Source: Prevotella sp.
GTDB taxonomy: Bacteria; Bacteroidota; Bacteroidia; Bacteroidales; Bacteroidaceae
Direction of reading: 5' to 3'
DNA: 64,000 nucleotides
NCBI GenBank assembly: GCA_015060535.1
Contig: SUYH01000003.1
Location: forward strand, 1-64,000
Positions 1-7,568 of this stretch are shown here, piece by piece. Numbering within the stretch: position 1 is the stretch's first letter; each line of letters opens with the position of its first letter. The notes under the pieces were generated by a model that saw only the letters and a program-made list of their open reading frames with translations, searched no databases and was not told the origin of the DNA. The translations under genes and the position numbers were made by a program.

Positions 1-556
1 GCTCGGTCTCATTCAGACTAAATGGGCGAAGATATATCTGGCTAGTTATGCGGGCATGTAAGCCTCCTTGGTTTTCCACAAGATTGTCAATCATCCATGA
101 TGTAGCTGAGCCGCTGGCAATAAACATAATGTCTTTACGGCGTGCCGCCCACCCATTCCAGAAGTTTTCAAATGCTTCTGTGAAGTTGGAACGAAGCGAG
201 TCTATCCAAGGCATTTCATCGATAAACACCACTTTCTTCCTTGCTAATGGTAAAGATTCAAGATATTCCTCTAGGGTGTCAAATGCATCAAACCAGTCGG
301 CAAACTTACGTAGAGCCCGCTCCTTCATTGCCTTCTTCAATACCTTGGCAAAATTACGGAGCTGGATGCGCTGTGATAGCTTGTGGCCACCGACAAAAGT
401 AAAGTCATACGTTTCATTGAAGAATTGGTCTACCAAAAATGTTTTACCAACACGTCGTCTTCCATAAACGATGACAAGTTCTGAACGATCGGAGTCCAAG
501 CATCGTTGTAATTCTGCCATTTCACGATCTCTACCTATAATATTGCGACTCTCCAT
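1..556 (-). CDS. AAA/archaeal-type ATP-binding protein, partial at left edge
   Basis: This reads leftward from an ATG at 556 and runs off the window, leaving 185 codons. The N-terminus has a Walker A loop (GRRRVGKT, about residues 32-39) and a Walker B strand (VVFIDEMPW, near residue 113), followed by a sensor-like IASGS segment. The pattern fits the ATP-binding proteins of the archaeal-ATPase/DUF234 type common in Bacteroidales, whose substrate is unknown. A -7 box at 581-589 lies just upstream. It sits beside the integrase, so it may be cargo of the same element. The C-terminal domain that would settle the subfamily lies outside the window. Confidence 0.75.
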   Translation of the reverse strand, partial: MESRNIIGRDREMAELQRCLDSDRSELVIVYGRRRVGKTFLVDQFFNETYDFTFVGGHKLSQRIQLRNFAKVLKKAMKERALRKFADWFDAFDTLEEYLESLPLARKKVVFIDEMPWIDSLRSNFTEAFENFWNGWAARRKDIMFIASGSATSWMIDNLVENQGGLHARITSQIYLRPFSLNETE

Positions 557-580
557 AATTACCGTCTTTTATAATTTGGT

Positions 581-589
581 GCAAAGGTA
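581..589 (-). promoter_or_regulatory. Bacteroidetes -7 promoter box for the partial ATPase
   Basis: TACCTTTGC reads on the minus strand 25 bases upstream of the ATG at 556 and fits the Bacteroidetes sigma-ABfr consensus TAnnTTTG. Confidence 0.6.
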
Positions 590-713
590 CAACTATTTTT
601 TAAAACTAGCACGAAATCCAACTTTTTTCTAATGTTTTTGCGAGGAAAAAGTTGTTTTTCGTGCATATTTTCATCATTTGACTGGTTGACAGTTGAAACC
701 GCTTAGTGTTTTT

Positions 714-2189
714 CTACTTGTCAACCTGTTTTTTCGCTTCCATAGCAGCCTTAATCTTATCGCCTACTCTTTGGGCCTGCTCCGAGATGCCTATCCGGAT
801 GTAGCCCTCAAAGTTCTTCTGCGACTCGTGGCCGGTTATACTACGGAGTTCCAGGTCCGACAGCACACCTAATTTATATAGGTTAGTGGTACCGCTCCTT
901 CGTGCCGTATGTGAGCATATCAGTTCGTATTTGGAACGCACAACTTCACCATGCTTGTTCCTTTCAAAAAGAGGGGAACCATTTCTAATCTTGGCCCATT
1001 TATCCAGTTTGTGAAACCACTTACGTTCGTTTTCCGTAAACTTGATGCCTTTGTTCTTCTTTTCCAGCAGCTTTTCATAGGTATTCTCCGACCGTTTCTC
1101 CACAGTCGTCAATACCGTTACATACTTTTCACGAAAAGAGGGAACGGTTTTTGACAACTCATACCCTACAGCCTTAATCTTCAAATTCATTTTCTGAACA
1201 TCTATTTCTGGGAAGTCGTAATGATACTTTTCACAGAGTTCATAGACGCGATCATCGAAAATAGGCACTTCTACCTTCTTTTTAGTCTTCTTCTGCGTCA
1301 AAGTAATCAAGCCGCTTTTATTATAGGTGATGAAATTCTCTTCCCTCAACTTGCAGTAGTCGCTATAACGCTGGCAACTAAAGTAACCCAGCAGGAAGAT
1401 ATCACGAACGATTTCATTGTCGCCTGTAAGTTCCTGCGCATACATAGCATCAATCTCCTCGTCTGTCAGGTATATCTCTGCTCGCTTGTCTATCTCCTTT
1501 ACTGCTTTGTCTTTCCAGACTCTCAGGGAAACGGCATTCTTGTTGTAACCCTCCATGGCTGCAAGATTGCAGAGTTTACGAAAACAGGAAACCTTTTTAT
1601 TGATGGTGTTCGACATATACCCTTGCTTCAGCAGATAAAGCGTAAACCTATCTGCAAAAGGTTTGTCAATATCATCAAATGGAATGTCTTTCTTGCAATA
1701 TTCCTTTAGATTCTCGCCAAATGCTTTCCATACGACAACTGTGCCAGGAGAATAGTCGGAATTGTTGCCGTGACGGATGGACCCATCTGAGATTCCTGCA
1801 TAGAAATAATCAAAGAAGCCCAATACTGTTGTCCTTGACCTTGCAGTGGCAACCTTTGCTACTTGCTGGATTTCCTCTACGGTGCCATTGACAATGGCAG
1901 ATAAAGCCTGCTCAATAATGGCCTTGTCTTCCTTTGTATTTATTTTGTTCTCGGCATAAAGCGTGTCAATGGTCTTTGTTGCCTTCATTTGCAGATCATG
2001 GACTTTAGCTCCTTCTTCAGTATTCTCATAACGTCGCATAGCCGCAAGGCTCTTTTGCGCCTTATTCCACTCTTGTATATCTACACGTATGCCCGTACAT
2101 ATATACATCTGCATTCCATTGCGTCTTATTTTGGTATAAAGGGGAGACTCCCCCGTTTCTCTTTTCGTTCTAAGAAAAAATTGTGCCAT
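714..2189 (-). CDS. Tyrosine recombinase/integrase (phage integrase family)
   Basis: A 491-residue site-specific recombinase that would cut and rejoin DNA at attachment sites. The N-terminal ~110 residues look like the arm-type DNA-binding domain of Bacteroidales integrases, followed by a SAM-like core-binding domain (about 120-225) and the catalytic domain. Catalytic residues are visible: Arg274 (CQRYSD), a Lys-rich hairpin near 300-306, His427-x-x-Arg430, His454 and the nucleophile Tyr463. A Lys/Glu-rich insert at about 360-400 separates the two halves of the catalytic domain and makes the protein longer than the usual ~410. All key residues are present, so it is probably active. Its promoter region carries three copies of TTGCACCCA. 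Confidence 0.93.
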   Translation of the reverse strand: MAQFFLRTKRETGESPLYTKIRRNGMQMYICTGIRVDIQEWNKAQKSLAAMRRYENTEEGAKVHDLQMKATKTIDTLYAENKINTKEDKAIIEQALSAIVNGTVEEIQQVAKVATARSRTTVLGFFDYFYAGISDGSIRHGNNSDYSPGTVVVWKAFGENLKEYCKKDIPFDDIDKPFADRFTLYLLKQGYMSNTINKKVSCFRKLCNLAAMEGYNKNAVSLRVWKDKAVKEIDKRAEIYLTDEEIDAMYAQELTGDNEIVRDIFLLGYFSCQRYSDYCKLREENFITYNKSGLITLTQKKTKKKVEVPIFDDRVYELCEKYHYDFPEIDVQKMNLKIKAVGYELSKTVPSFREKYVTVLTTVEKRSENTYEKLLEKKNKGIKFTENERKWFHKLDKWAKIRNGSPLFERNKHGEVVRSKYELICSHTARRSGTTNLYKLGVLSDLELRSITGHESQKNFEGYIRIGISEQAQRVGDKIKAAMEAKKQVDK

Positions 2190-2205
2190 AACTTATACGT
2201 TTAAC

Positions 2206-2256
2206 TGGGTGCAAAGATACACATTATCTCCGAAAGTTGCACCCAATTTGCACCCA
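2206..2256. promoter_or_regulatory. Integrase promoter with three TTGCACCCA sites
   Basis: A minus-strand -7 box TATCTTTGC lies at 2211-2219. The 9-mer TTGCACCCA occurs directly at 2237-2245 and 2248-2256 (11-bp spacing) and inverted at 2206-2214, where it overlaps the -7 box. The layout suits an autoregulatory operator or arm-type recombinase binding sites; which of the two is inference. Confidence 0.55.
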
Positions 2257-2395
2257 TTTTTTGAAAGTTAGCGAAATTTTAACTTTTGAACACGTTTCTA
2301 ACATTGTTTATAACTTATTGTTTTTCAGTTTCTTATGATTTCCAAAGATTTCTACAGATTTCATCTTCTTAAATCCAAGCCCATCCTGAAGCGCA

Positions 2396-2424
2396 AATCC
2401 CAGTCGAAAGGCTGGGATTTTTGC
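2396..2424 (+). terminator. Orphan intrinsic terminator
   Basis: CCCAGTC and GGCTGGG pair (with one G-T wobble) around a GAAA loop, and the stem is followed by a T run. It points rightward, but no rightward gene lies upstream in this window. It may be the original terminator of whatever gene or RNA the neighbouring integrative element inserted behind. The rest of 2257-2640 shows no convincing ORF. Confidence 0.6.
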
Positions 2425-2609
2425 GTTATATAGGCTTAAACCAACTCCCGGTCGTGGCTCTTTGACCAAGGTACATCCCTCGGCAGTTCCCTTCGTAGGT
2501 CACAGTAACGAGAGCAGAAAGATGCTTGCATCTACTCTGCAGAGTCGCGTCAAAATTCAACTATTGTTAAATGTGTGTGCAAATTCCCGAAAAATTGAGC
2601 AAAAATGAA

Positions 2610-2617
2610 TACCTTTG
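2610..2617 (+). promoter_or_regulatory. -7 promoter box for the zinc-ribbon gene
   Basis: TACCTTTG lies about 55 bases upstream of the ATG at 2673, consistent with the Bacteroidetes consensus. Confidence 0.5.
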
Positions 2618-2672
2618 TGCGTTATTTTAATAGTATTTAGCAAGAGATTAGAAGAAATGCTATAAAGAAGTT

Positions 2673-2966
2673 ATGTCTTGGAAGTTGAAATATCGCTGTA
2701 ATGTCTGTGGCTACGAAGCTGAGGTGTATGAGGGGCGCGGCCTGTTCCGTCAGCAGATTACGCCCATGCTCTGTCCAGACTGCCATACCATCCAGAACAT
2801 TGTTGTGGGAGGTATCATCGCCGATGTGGCTCCATCTTACAGAAGCGAGGTGGGCCGTCTGTGCTTGCAATGTGGCAGCGATAAGATCAGAATTTGGAAT
2901 GGCAAGACCTGCCCTAAGTGCCAGGGTGAAATGAAAGAGACAGGAGATAAGGAGTTTTGGACATGA
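2673..2966 (+). CDS. Small zinc-ribbon protein of unknown function
   Basis: A 97-residue protein with four CxxC pairs: CNVC near residue 9, CPDC near 37, CLQC near 66 and CPKC near 82. This suggests two zinc ribbons, probably each holding one structural zinc. I do not recognise a named family. No signal peptide or membrane segment is seen, so it is likely cytosolic. Its TGA overlaps the ATG of the next gene (ATGA), so the two are probably translated together. Confidence 0.7.
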   Translation: MSWKLKYRCNVCGYEAEVYEGRGLFRQQITPMLCPDCHTIQNIVVGGIIADVAPSYRSEVGRLCLQCGSDKIRIWNGKTCPKCQGEMKETGDKEFWT

Positions 2967-3229
2967 CACAGACAATAGTATATTACCTCATTGCTCTCAA
3001 CATTGCGACCTTCTTTGTCTATGGTATTGACAAGTCCAAGGCGAAACGGGCAAAATGGCGTATCAGAGAAGCTACACTTCTTGGACTGGCTGTTCTTGGA
3101 GGTAGTATCGGTGCATTGCTGGGCATGAAAGTATGGCACCACAAGACGATGCACAAAAAGTTCAAGTATGGCCTTCCACTAATTCTGTTAGCCCAGATTG
3201 CACTTATATATTTAATAATCCAAAAATAG
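2963..3229 (+). CDS. DUF1294-type small inner-membrane protein
   Basis: An 88-residue protein with three hydrophobic segments (about 5-20, 38-55 and 70-86) and a basic loop containing FVYGIDKSKAKRAKWRI and a WHHKT motif, typical of DUF1294 membrane proteins. I chose the ATG at 2963 because it overlaps the previous stop and follows a purine-rich AGGAG stretch; a TTG at 2957 would add two residues. The function is unknown; the pairing with a zinc-ribbon protein is the only clue. Confidence 0.78.
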   Translation: MTQTIVYYLIALNIATFFVYGIDKSKAKRAKWRIREATLLGLAVLGGSIGALLGMKVWHHKTMHKKFKYGLPLILLAQIALIYLIIQK

Positions 3230-3235
3230 AGATAC

Positions 3236-3649
3236 TTACTCTCCTATAATCGTAACGACCAACCTTCTTGCTCCACCGTAATTCCTATATTCGCAGAAGT
3301 AGATTCCTTGCCAGGTGCCCATGTTCAGTCGACCATCCGTAATGGGAATGGCTAAGCTAACGCCACTCAACGTTGACTTGGCATGGGCAGGCATATCGTC
3401 GGCACCCTCTAGTGTATGCTCGTATTCTGGTCTGTTCTCAGGGACGAGGCGGTTGAAAATGGTCTCCATATCCACACGTACATCAGGGTCTGCGTTCTCA
3501 TTGATGCTCAGTCCGCAGCTCGTATGCTTGCAGAAAATATTCATGATGCCCGTCTTCGGTAACTTGGGCAGCTGACTCATTATCTCACTGGTCACCAAAT
3601 GGAATCCGCGAGACTTGGGCCTTAGCGTTATTTCTAATTGCTGTACCAT
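3236..3649 (-). CDS. YjbQ/UPF0047 family protein
   Basis: A 137-residue single-domain protein of the YjbQ family, whose members show secondary thiamine-phosphate synthase activity in some assays but have an uncertain cellular role. Visible family marks are CKHTSCGLSINENADPDVRVD (about 40-60), an HTLEGADDMPAHAK stretch, and the C-terminal GTWQGIYFCEYRNYGGARRL. The His and Asp/Asn positions expected to bind metal are kept. It lies one base downstream of the acetyltransferase, so the two probably form an operon. Confidence 0.88.
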   Translation of the reverse strand: MVQQLEITLRPKSRGFHLVTSEIMSQLPKLPKTGIMNIFCKHTSCGLSINENADPDVRVDMETIFNRLVPENRPEYEHTLEGADDMPAHAKSTLSGVSLAIPITDGRLNMGTWQGIYFCEYRNYGGARRLVVTIIGE

Positions 3650-3650
3650 A

Positions 3651-4205
3651 TCATATACTTTTAATAACCTTACAGGGATTGCCTACGGCTACTGTGTTTG
3701 ACGGGATATCCTTTACCACCACAGAGCCGGCACCTATTGAGACATTATCACCGATAGTTACTCCAGGCAGAATGGTTACGCTTCCACCAATCCACACATT
3801 ATGACCTATAGAGACAGGCTTTGCCCATTCCCGACGGGTATTACGTTCTACAGGGTCTGTACTATGGCATGCTGTATAGATGCTGACGTTGGGACCGATA
3901 AAACAGTCATCGCCAATGCTGACAGGTGCTTCATCGAGAATGGTGAAGTTGAAGTTGGCAAAGAAGCGTTTACCAATGCTGATCTGTTTGCCGTAGTCGC
4001 AGCGGAACGGCTGATTGATGAGGAAATTATCGTCGCCAGTATATCCCAGCAGACGTTTCAGAATCTCCTTCATTCGCTGAGTCTCTGATGGACGGAGCAT
4101 GTTGAACTCATGCAAGGCTTCTCTCGTAGCTTGCAAACCTTCTTGTAGTTCAGGGGAGACGGCATCGTAAACCAGTCCCGCCAACATCTTCTCTTTCTCT
4201 GTCAT
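3651..4205 (-). CDS. Sugar/maltose O-acetyltransferase family (LacA/Maa-like)
   Basis: A 184-residue acetyl-CoA-dependent O-acetyltransferase with the left-handed parallel beta-helix. The N-terminal Mac domain (KMLAGLVYDAVSPEL) is followed by hexapeptide repeats (IGDDCFIGPNVSIY, IGHNVWIGGSVTILPGVTIGDNVSIGAGSVV). The catalytic His is in the TACHSTDP segment. Length matches the family. The natural acceptor sugar cannot be read from sequence. It is followed one base later by the YjbQ gene. Confidence 0.9.
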   Translation of the reverse strand: MTEKEKMLAGLVYDAVSPELQEGLQATREALHEFNMLRPSETQRMKEILKRLLGYTGDDNFLINQPFRCDYGKQISIGKRFFANFNFTILDEAPVSIGDDCFIGPNVSIYTACHSTDPVERNTRREWAKPVSIGHNVWIGGSVTILPGVTIGDNVSIGAGSVVVKDIPSNTVAVGNPCKVIKSI

Positions 4206-4302
4206 ACTCTACTAATCTGTCAAAACTTCATTGATCCGATCTAGCTTTAACCTTCTCCCAAGCGTGTGAATACTATCCTTACGTTATGCGACAAATCACA
4301 TA

Positions 4303-5004
4303 TTACTTCATATACCCTACTGGGTTGTTGAGCAGCGGGATCTGAGTATCTTTCAGGTTGAGCGACTTTGTAAGTGCCTCTTTGTCCATCGATGCACGGG
4401 GAACGGTAGCGAGTTTAGCCGCTGAGCAATAGAGACAGATGTTTTGTGACACATATCCGGCATCCATTGCGGCAAACGACTCAACGAGGGGACGCTGCGA
4501 GGCAAGTCCTTCAGGATAGCGTGAGATATCGGCTACCATCACAAGGAATACTGGAGCTTCCATTGGCTGCTTGCCACAAACTGCAGAACGAAGGTCTTCT
4601 GTGGTAATACGGGTAAGCTGGCTCTGTTTTGCATCATAGAGGTAGGCTCCGCTGGCCATAGAGACATAGATGTCAACATCCTGCGCATTGACGGCAGAAG
4701 GAGCTGTTCGCTTGCCGTCCTCGCGATTGACGCCATTGGCAGCCCAGAGCAGAGAAGAAAGGTCTTCGAGCGAGAGCTGCTTATCGGCAAATTCGCGTTG
4801 GGAAGCACGGTCAGTGAGTGCCTGCATCAGTGAGGCATCAAGTGTCTTGTCAGGCTCCAGCAGTTTGATGATGCTGTCGGCTGGAATCTCTGTTGCGGCT
4901 TTATCTGCCTTTGCTTCTGGTTGGTTACTTGCTGCGTTTCCGCAAGCTGTCAGCGCCAAAGTGTAAAAACCAATGGCTGCCATGTTGATAATGTTCTTTC
5001 TCAT
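4303..5004 (-). CDS. SagB/ThcOx-type nitroreductase-fold lipoprotein
   Basis: A 233-residue flavin-dependent nitroreductase-fold protein. After a short hydrophobic leader the lipobox LTAC places Cys21 as a lipidated N-terminus, so it is probably anchored on the periplasmic or outer face. The core (LLEPDKTLDASLMQALTDRASQREF, then LWAANGVNREDGKRTAPSAVNAQD) is typical of the SagB-like branch, with residues expected for FMN binding. I prefer the ATG at 5004; one at 5022 would add six residues before the charged start of the signal. A -7 box is at 5060-5068. Substrate unknown. Confidence 0.82.
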   Translation of the reverse strand: MRKNIINMAAIGFYTLALTACGNAASNQPEAKADKAATEIPADSIIKLLEPDKTLDASLMQALTDRASQREFADKQLSLEDLSSLLWAANGVNREDGKRTAPSAVNAQDVDIYVSMASGAYLYDAKQSQLTRITTEDLRSAVCGKQPMEAPVFLVMVADISRYPEGLASQRPLVESFAAMDAGYVSQNICLYCSAAKLATVPRASMDKEALTKSLNLKDTQIPLLNNPVGYMK

Positions 5005-5059
5005 AGCCCTAATTTCTATCATTTCTTACTAAACAATCAACTATTGTTAAATTTAAGGT

Positions 5060-5068
5060 GCAAATATA
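5060..5068 (-). promoter_or_regulatory. -7 box of the SagB-like gene
   Basis: TATATTTGC on the minus strand, about 55 bases from the chosen start. A rightward box TATATTTGC at 5090-5098 faces the other way and serves the next gene, so the two promoters are divergent and about 20 bases apart. Confidence 0.5.
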
Positions 5069-5089
5069 AGGATTTTGCCGCAAATTCCG

Positions 5090-5098
5090 TATATTTGC
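5090..5098 (+). promoter_or_regulatory. -7 box of the first flavoprotein gene
   Basis: TATATTTGC, 80 bases upstream of the ATG at 5179; it defines a leader of about 75 bases with no obvious hairpin. Confidence 0.5.
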
Positions 5099-5178
5099 AA
5101 GGTTATTACCGCTCGAATTTATTCGCTTTTATCAAAAAAGAACAAAGTTTAAGGATTTACGCTAAACAAAATACGATT

Positions 5179-5694
5179 ATGAACATTCTGATTTTACAAG
5201 GCTCACCACGAGCAAACGGCAACACCGCATGGATGGCGGAAGAGTATAAGAAGGCTGCCGAAGCAGCAGGTCATCAGGTTACACTGGTCAACGTTTCGAG
5301 AAAGAAGGTTGCGGGTTGTCTGGCTTGCGAGTATTGTCATGACAAAGGTAACGGTGCCTGCATCCAGAAGGATGATATGCAGGAACTGTATCCGTTAATG
5401 GCAGAGGCAGAGGTGCTCGTGTTGGCTGCACCCATCTATTACTTCACGCTCTGCGCACAGATTCAGGCTCCTATTCAGCGTATGTACTGTGTGAATGCAC
5501 CTGCTAAAGTAAAGAAGATGGCACTGCTGATGTCATCCTATTCGCCAAATGTATATAGTGGCGCAACAGCTGAGTACCACGACATCTGCAACTATTGGGG
5601 TGTAGAGGACAGTGGCATCGTGACTGCCAAGATTGACGAGCAGAAGACAGACGACGTCAAGCAGAAGATTCTGGCTATTGTTGGTAATCTGTAA
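5179..5694 (+). CDS. Iron-sulfur flavoprotein (Isf)-like NADPH-dependent FMN reductase family
   Basis: A 171-residue flavodoxin-fold protein. The FMN phosphate loop is GSPRANGNT (8-16). A compact Cys cluster Cys47-x2-Cys50-x2-Cys53-x7-Cys61 matches the CX2CX2CX4-7C motif of archaeal and bacterial Isf proteins, which bind 4Fe-4S plus FMN and reduce oxygen or peroxide in anaerobes. The Isf assignment rests on that motif; the physiological donor is unknown. The reading frame is open further upstream, but the start at 5179 aligns exactly with its paralog at 13825, to which it is identical at 152 of 171 residues by my alignment. The next gene starts two bases after the stop. Confidence 0.85.
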   Translation: MNILILQGSPRANGNTAWMAEEYKKAAEAAGHQVTLVNVSRKKVAGCLACEYCHDKGNGACIQKDDMQELYPLMAEAEVLVLAAPIYYFTLCAQIQAPIQRMYCVNAPAKVKKMALLMSSYSPNVYSGATAEYHDICNYWGVEDSGIVTAKIDEQKTDDVKQKILAIVGNL

Positions 5695-5696
5695 AG

Positions 5697-6191
5697 ATGA
5701 AGAAGATTATCAACCCTTGGCGAAACCATCCTGAGTACAACTGCTTCGGCTGTTGTCCTGACAATCCTATCGGGCTTCATCTGGAGTTCTACGAGGATGG
5801 TGACTATATCGTAAGTAAGTGGCATCCTGAGCACAATTATCAGGGATGGGTGAACACCATGCACGGCGGCATACTCAGCACACTGATTGACGAGGTATGT
5901 GGATGGGTGGTCACCCGAAAATTGCAGACCAGCGGCTATACTGTACAGTTGAATGTAAAGTTCAAGAAAGCCATTCAGACGACAGAACCAGAACTGACGA
6001 TACGTGCTAAAGCCTCGAAACAAGTTCGTAATCTGGTATATATCAATGCAGAGATAACCAATTCAAAGGGAGAACTCTGCAACGAGGGCGAAGCCATCTA
6101 TTTCCTGATGAACCAGGAGAAGGCCATGGAAATGGGGTTCATACATTGTGAAGTAGAAGATACAGAGTCAGAAAGTCGGCAATGCTTATAA
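5697..6191 (+). CDS. PaaI-family hotdog thioesterase
   Basis: A 164-residue acyl-CoA thioesterase-like protein with the hotdog fold. The N-terminus carries CFGCCPDNPIGLHL, typical of this subgroup, and the active-site helix region is WVNTMHGGILSTLIDE (about 49-64), where the HGG and the Asp/Glu are the usual catalytic region. It is co-transcribed with the flavoprotein gene, two bases upstream. Acyl substrate unknown; a role in acyl-CoA turnover is the family expectation. Confidence 0.85.
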   Translation: MKKIINPWRNHPEYNCFGCCPDNPIGLHLEFYEDGDYIVSKWHPEHNYQGWVNTMHGGILSTLIDEVCGWVVTRKLQTSGYTVQLNVKFKKAIQTTEPELTIRAKASKQVRNLVYINAEITNSKGELCNEGEAIYFLMNQEKAMEMGFIHCEVEDTESESRQCL

Positions 6192-6204
6192 GTTTACAAA
6201 AGAC

Positions 6205-6468
6205 ATGTTAGAACATATTGCAGATTTCACAGCTTGGCCGATACTGACTGGTATCCTTGTTGGTTACGTTGCCAACCGTATCATGATCGGCGAAGGAAAA
6301 GGTTGCTGCATGAACCTTATCATGGGTATCATTGGCAGCTATGTGGGTACATTCATCAGCCACTTGCTGAACATTGAGCTGCTTGGCAAAGGCTATCTCA
6401 CCAACTTTGTTTTTTGCGTAGTTGGTGCCGTCACCGTCTTGTGGATATGGAAGAAACTGTTTTATTGA
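6205..6468 (+). CDS. GlsB/YeaQ/YmgE-like small membrane protein
   Basis: An 87-residue, three-helix membrane protein with a glycine-rich pattern (LVGYVANRIMIGEGKG, IMGIIGSYVGTF, VVGAVTVLWIW) resembling the transglycosylase-associated/YeaQ group of stress-induced membrane proteins. No enzymatic residues are seen. It lies 13 bases after the thioesterase and is probably in the same transcript. Function unknown. Confidence 0.72.
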   Translation: MLEHIADFTAWPILTGILVGYVANRIMIGEGKGCCMNLIMGIIGSYVGTFISHLLNIELLGKGYLTNFVFCVVGAVTVLWIWKKLFY

Positions 6469-6555
6469 TATGATGACCATCGACACTAGATCTAATTGCA
6501 ACTTTTCGCCCATATCTTACGTCTAACAGATAGAAACATTTAAAAAGAAACTATT

Positions 6556-6873
6556 ATGATACTATCAACAACCCCACAGATTGAAGGTCGCCCCATCCGT
6601 GAATACAAAGGAGTGGTGACAGGCGAAGTCATTATAGGTGCTAATGTGCTTAAAGACTTCATGGCTGGTCTCACCGACTTCTTCGGCGGACGCAGCGGTT
6701 CGTACGAGAAAATCCTCATCGAGGCCAAGGATTCTTCCATGCAGGAAATGATGCAACGTGCCCAGGCACTTGGAGCTAATGCTATTGTCGGCATCGACAT
6801 CGACTACGAGACCATCGGAGCCAATGGTTCCATGCTCATGGTGGCCACCAGCGGAACGGCTGTTGTTATATGA
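6556..6873 (+). CDS. YbjQ/UPF0145 family protein
   Basis: A 105-residue protein of the YbjQ family, which forms pentameric rings and is often called a heavy-metal-binding domain protein on weak evidence. Marks seen: [17 protein letters not shown] near the start and [17 protein letters not shown] (about 70-86). Complete length. Its TGA overlaps the next ATG (ATGA at 6870-6873), so the two are translationally coupled. Confidence 0.88.
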   Translation: MILSTTPQIEGRPIREYKGVVTGEVIIGANVLKDFMAGLTDFFGGRSGSYEKILIEAKDSSMQEMMQRAQALGANAIVGIDIDYETIGANGSMLMVATSGTAVVI

Positions 6874-7238
6874 AGACTTTGGGAAACATTATCTGGATTG
6901 TCTTTGGCGGGCTGCATATTGCCCTGGAGTATTTCATCGCCGGACTGGTGCTGATGACAACTATCATCGGCATTCCATTCGGCTTGCAGAGCATGAAACT
7001 GGGTATGCTGGCCATCTGGCCATTTGGTACAAAAGTGAAGTGGAAGCCATCACAACCAGGTTGTCTGAGCATATTCATGAATGTGCTGTGGTTCTTCGTA
7101 GGTGGCATCTGGATATGGCTTACCCATGTTTTCTATGGCCTCATTTTCTGCATCACCATCATTGGCATCCCCTTCGGGAAGATGCACTTTCGTTTGGCAA
7201 AGCTGGCTCTGTCACCATTCGGTAAAGAACTCGTATAA
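6870..7238 (+). CDS. YccF domain inner-membrane protein
   Basis: A 122-residue membrane protein with two copies of the YccF repeat: each half has a Trp/Phe-rich helix, then a TTIIGIPFG or ITIIGIPFG motif followed by an LAIWPFG or LALSPFG block. Four membrane segments are expected. The family has no proven function. It overlaps the YbjQ gene by four bases and ends the run that began at 5179. Confidence 0.9.
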   Translation: MKTLGNIIWIVFGGLHIALEYFIAGLVLMTTIIGIPFGLQSMKLGMLAIWPFGTKVKWKPSQPGCLSIFMNVLWFFVGGIWIWLTHVFYGLIFCITIIGIPFGKMHFRLAKLALSPFGKELV

Positions 7239-7442
7239 ATCAGGCTGCTCATATCCTTTGGCAGCTATCTGTACTCTCTGCTGACACCCATTGTTTAACT
7301 GCCCCCTAACGGTCACCATGCCGAAGATGGATTCAAGGTCACCAAAGCCATTGAGGTAGGATAATGAGGATCGCATCTTGAATAAAACAGCAGTGAGTAG
7401 CATCATAACGGGTGTTACTCCCTTTTTTTCTACACAAATACT
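7239..7442. other. Gene-free stretch without recognised content
   Basis: The 330 bases between the YccF stop and the peroxidase start hold no convincing gene. The right part (7443-7527) is a promoter/operator region described separately. The left 200 bases have coding-like composition but no start, stop or family I recognise, and may be decayed sequence. Confidence 0.4.
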
Positions 7443-7527
7443 ATTTATATCGCAACCGACACATTGTTAAACAAACTTAAAGTTTTGAATAAATCGCTTG
7501 CGATATAAATTATTATTCTTACCTTTG
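7443..7527 (+). promoter_or_regulatory. Perfect 13-bp inverted repeat and promoter of the peroxidase-OhrR unit
   Basis: ATTTATATCGCAA at 7443-7455 is repeated as its exact reverse complement at 7498-7510. The right arm overlaps the -33 TTG (7498-7500), 19 bases before the -7 box TACCTTTG (7520-7527). A shorter inner palindrome, ATCGC-TT-GCGAT, lies at 7493-7504. The position suits repression by the MarR/OhrR-type regulator encoded two genes downstream. Confidence 0.7.
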
Positions 7528-7568
7528 CATCGTGAACGATAGAAACAACAATTAAATATAATAAGGAA

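Noticed and set aside
48..467. Rightward open frame opposite the partial ATPase
   Set aside because: The minus strand carries clear Walker A and B motifs over the same bases; the rightward frame has no family features.
2257..2672. tRNA or tmRNA 3' fragment as attachment site
   Set aside because: No T-arm or CCA end could be identified; only the terminator is convincing.
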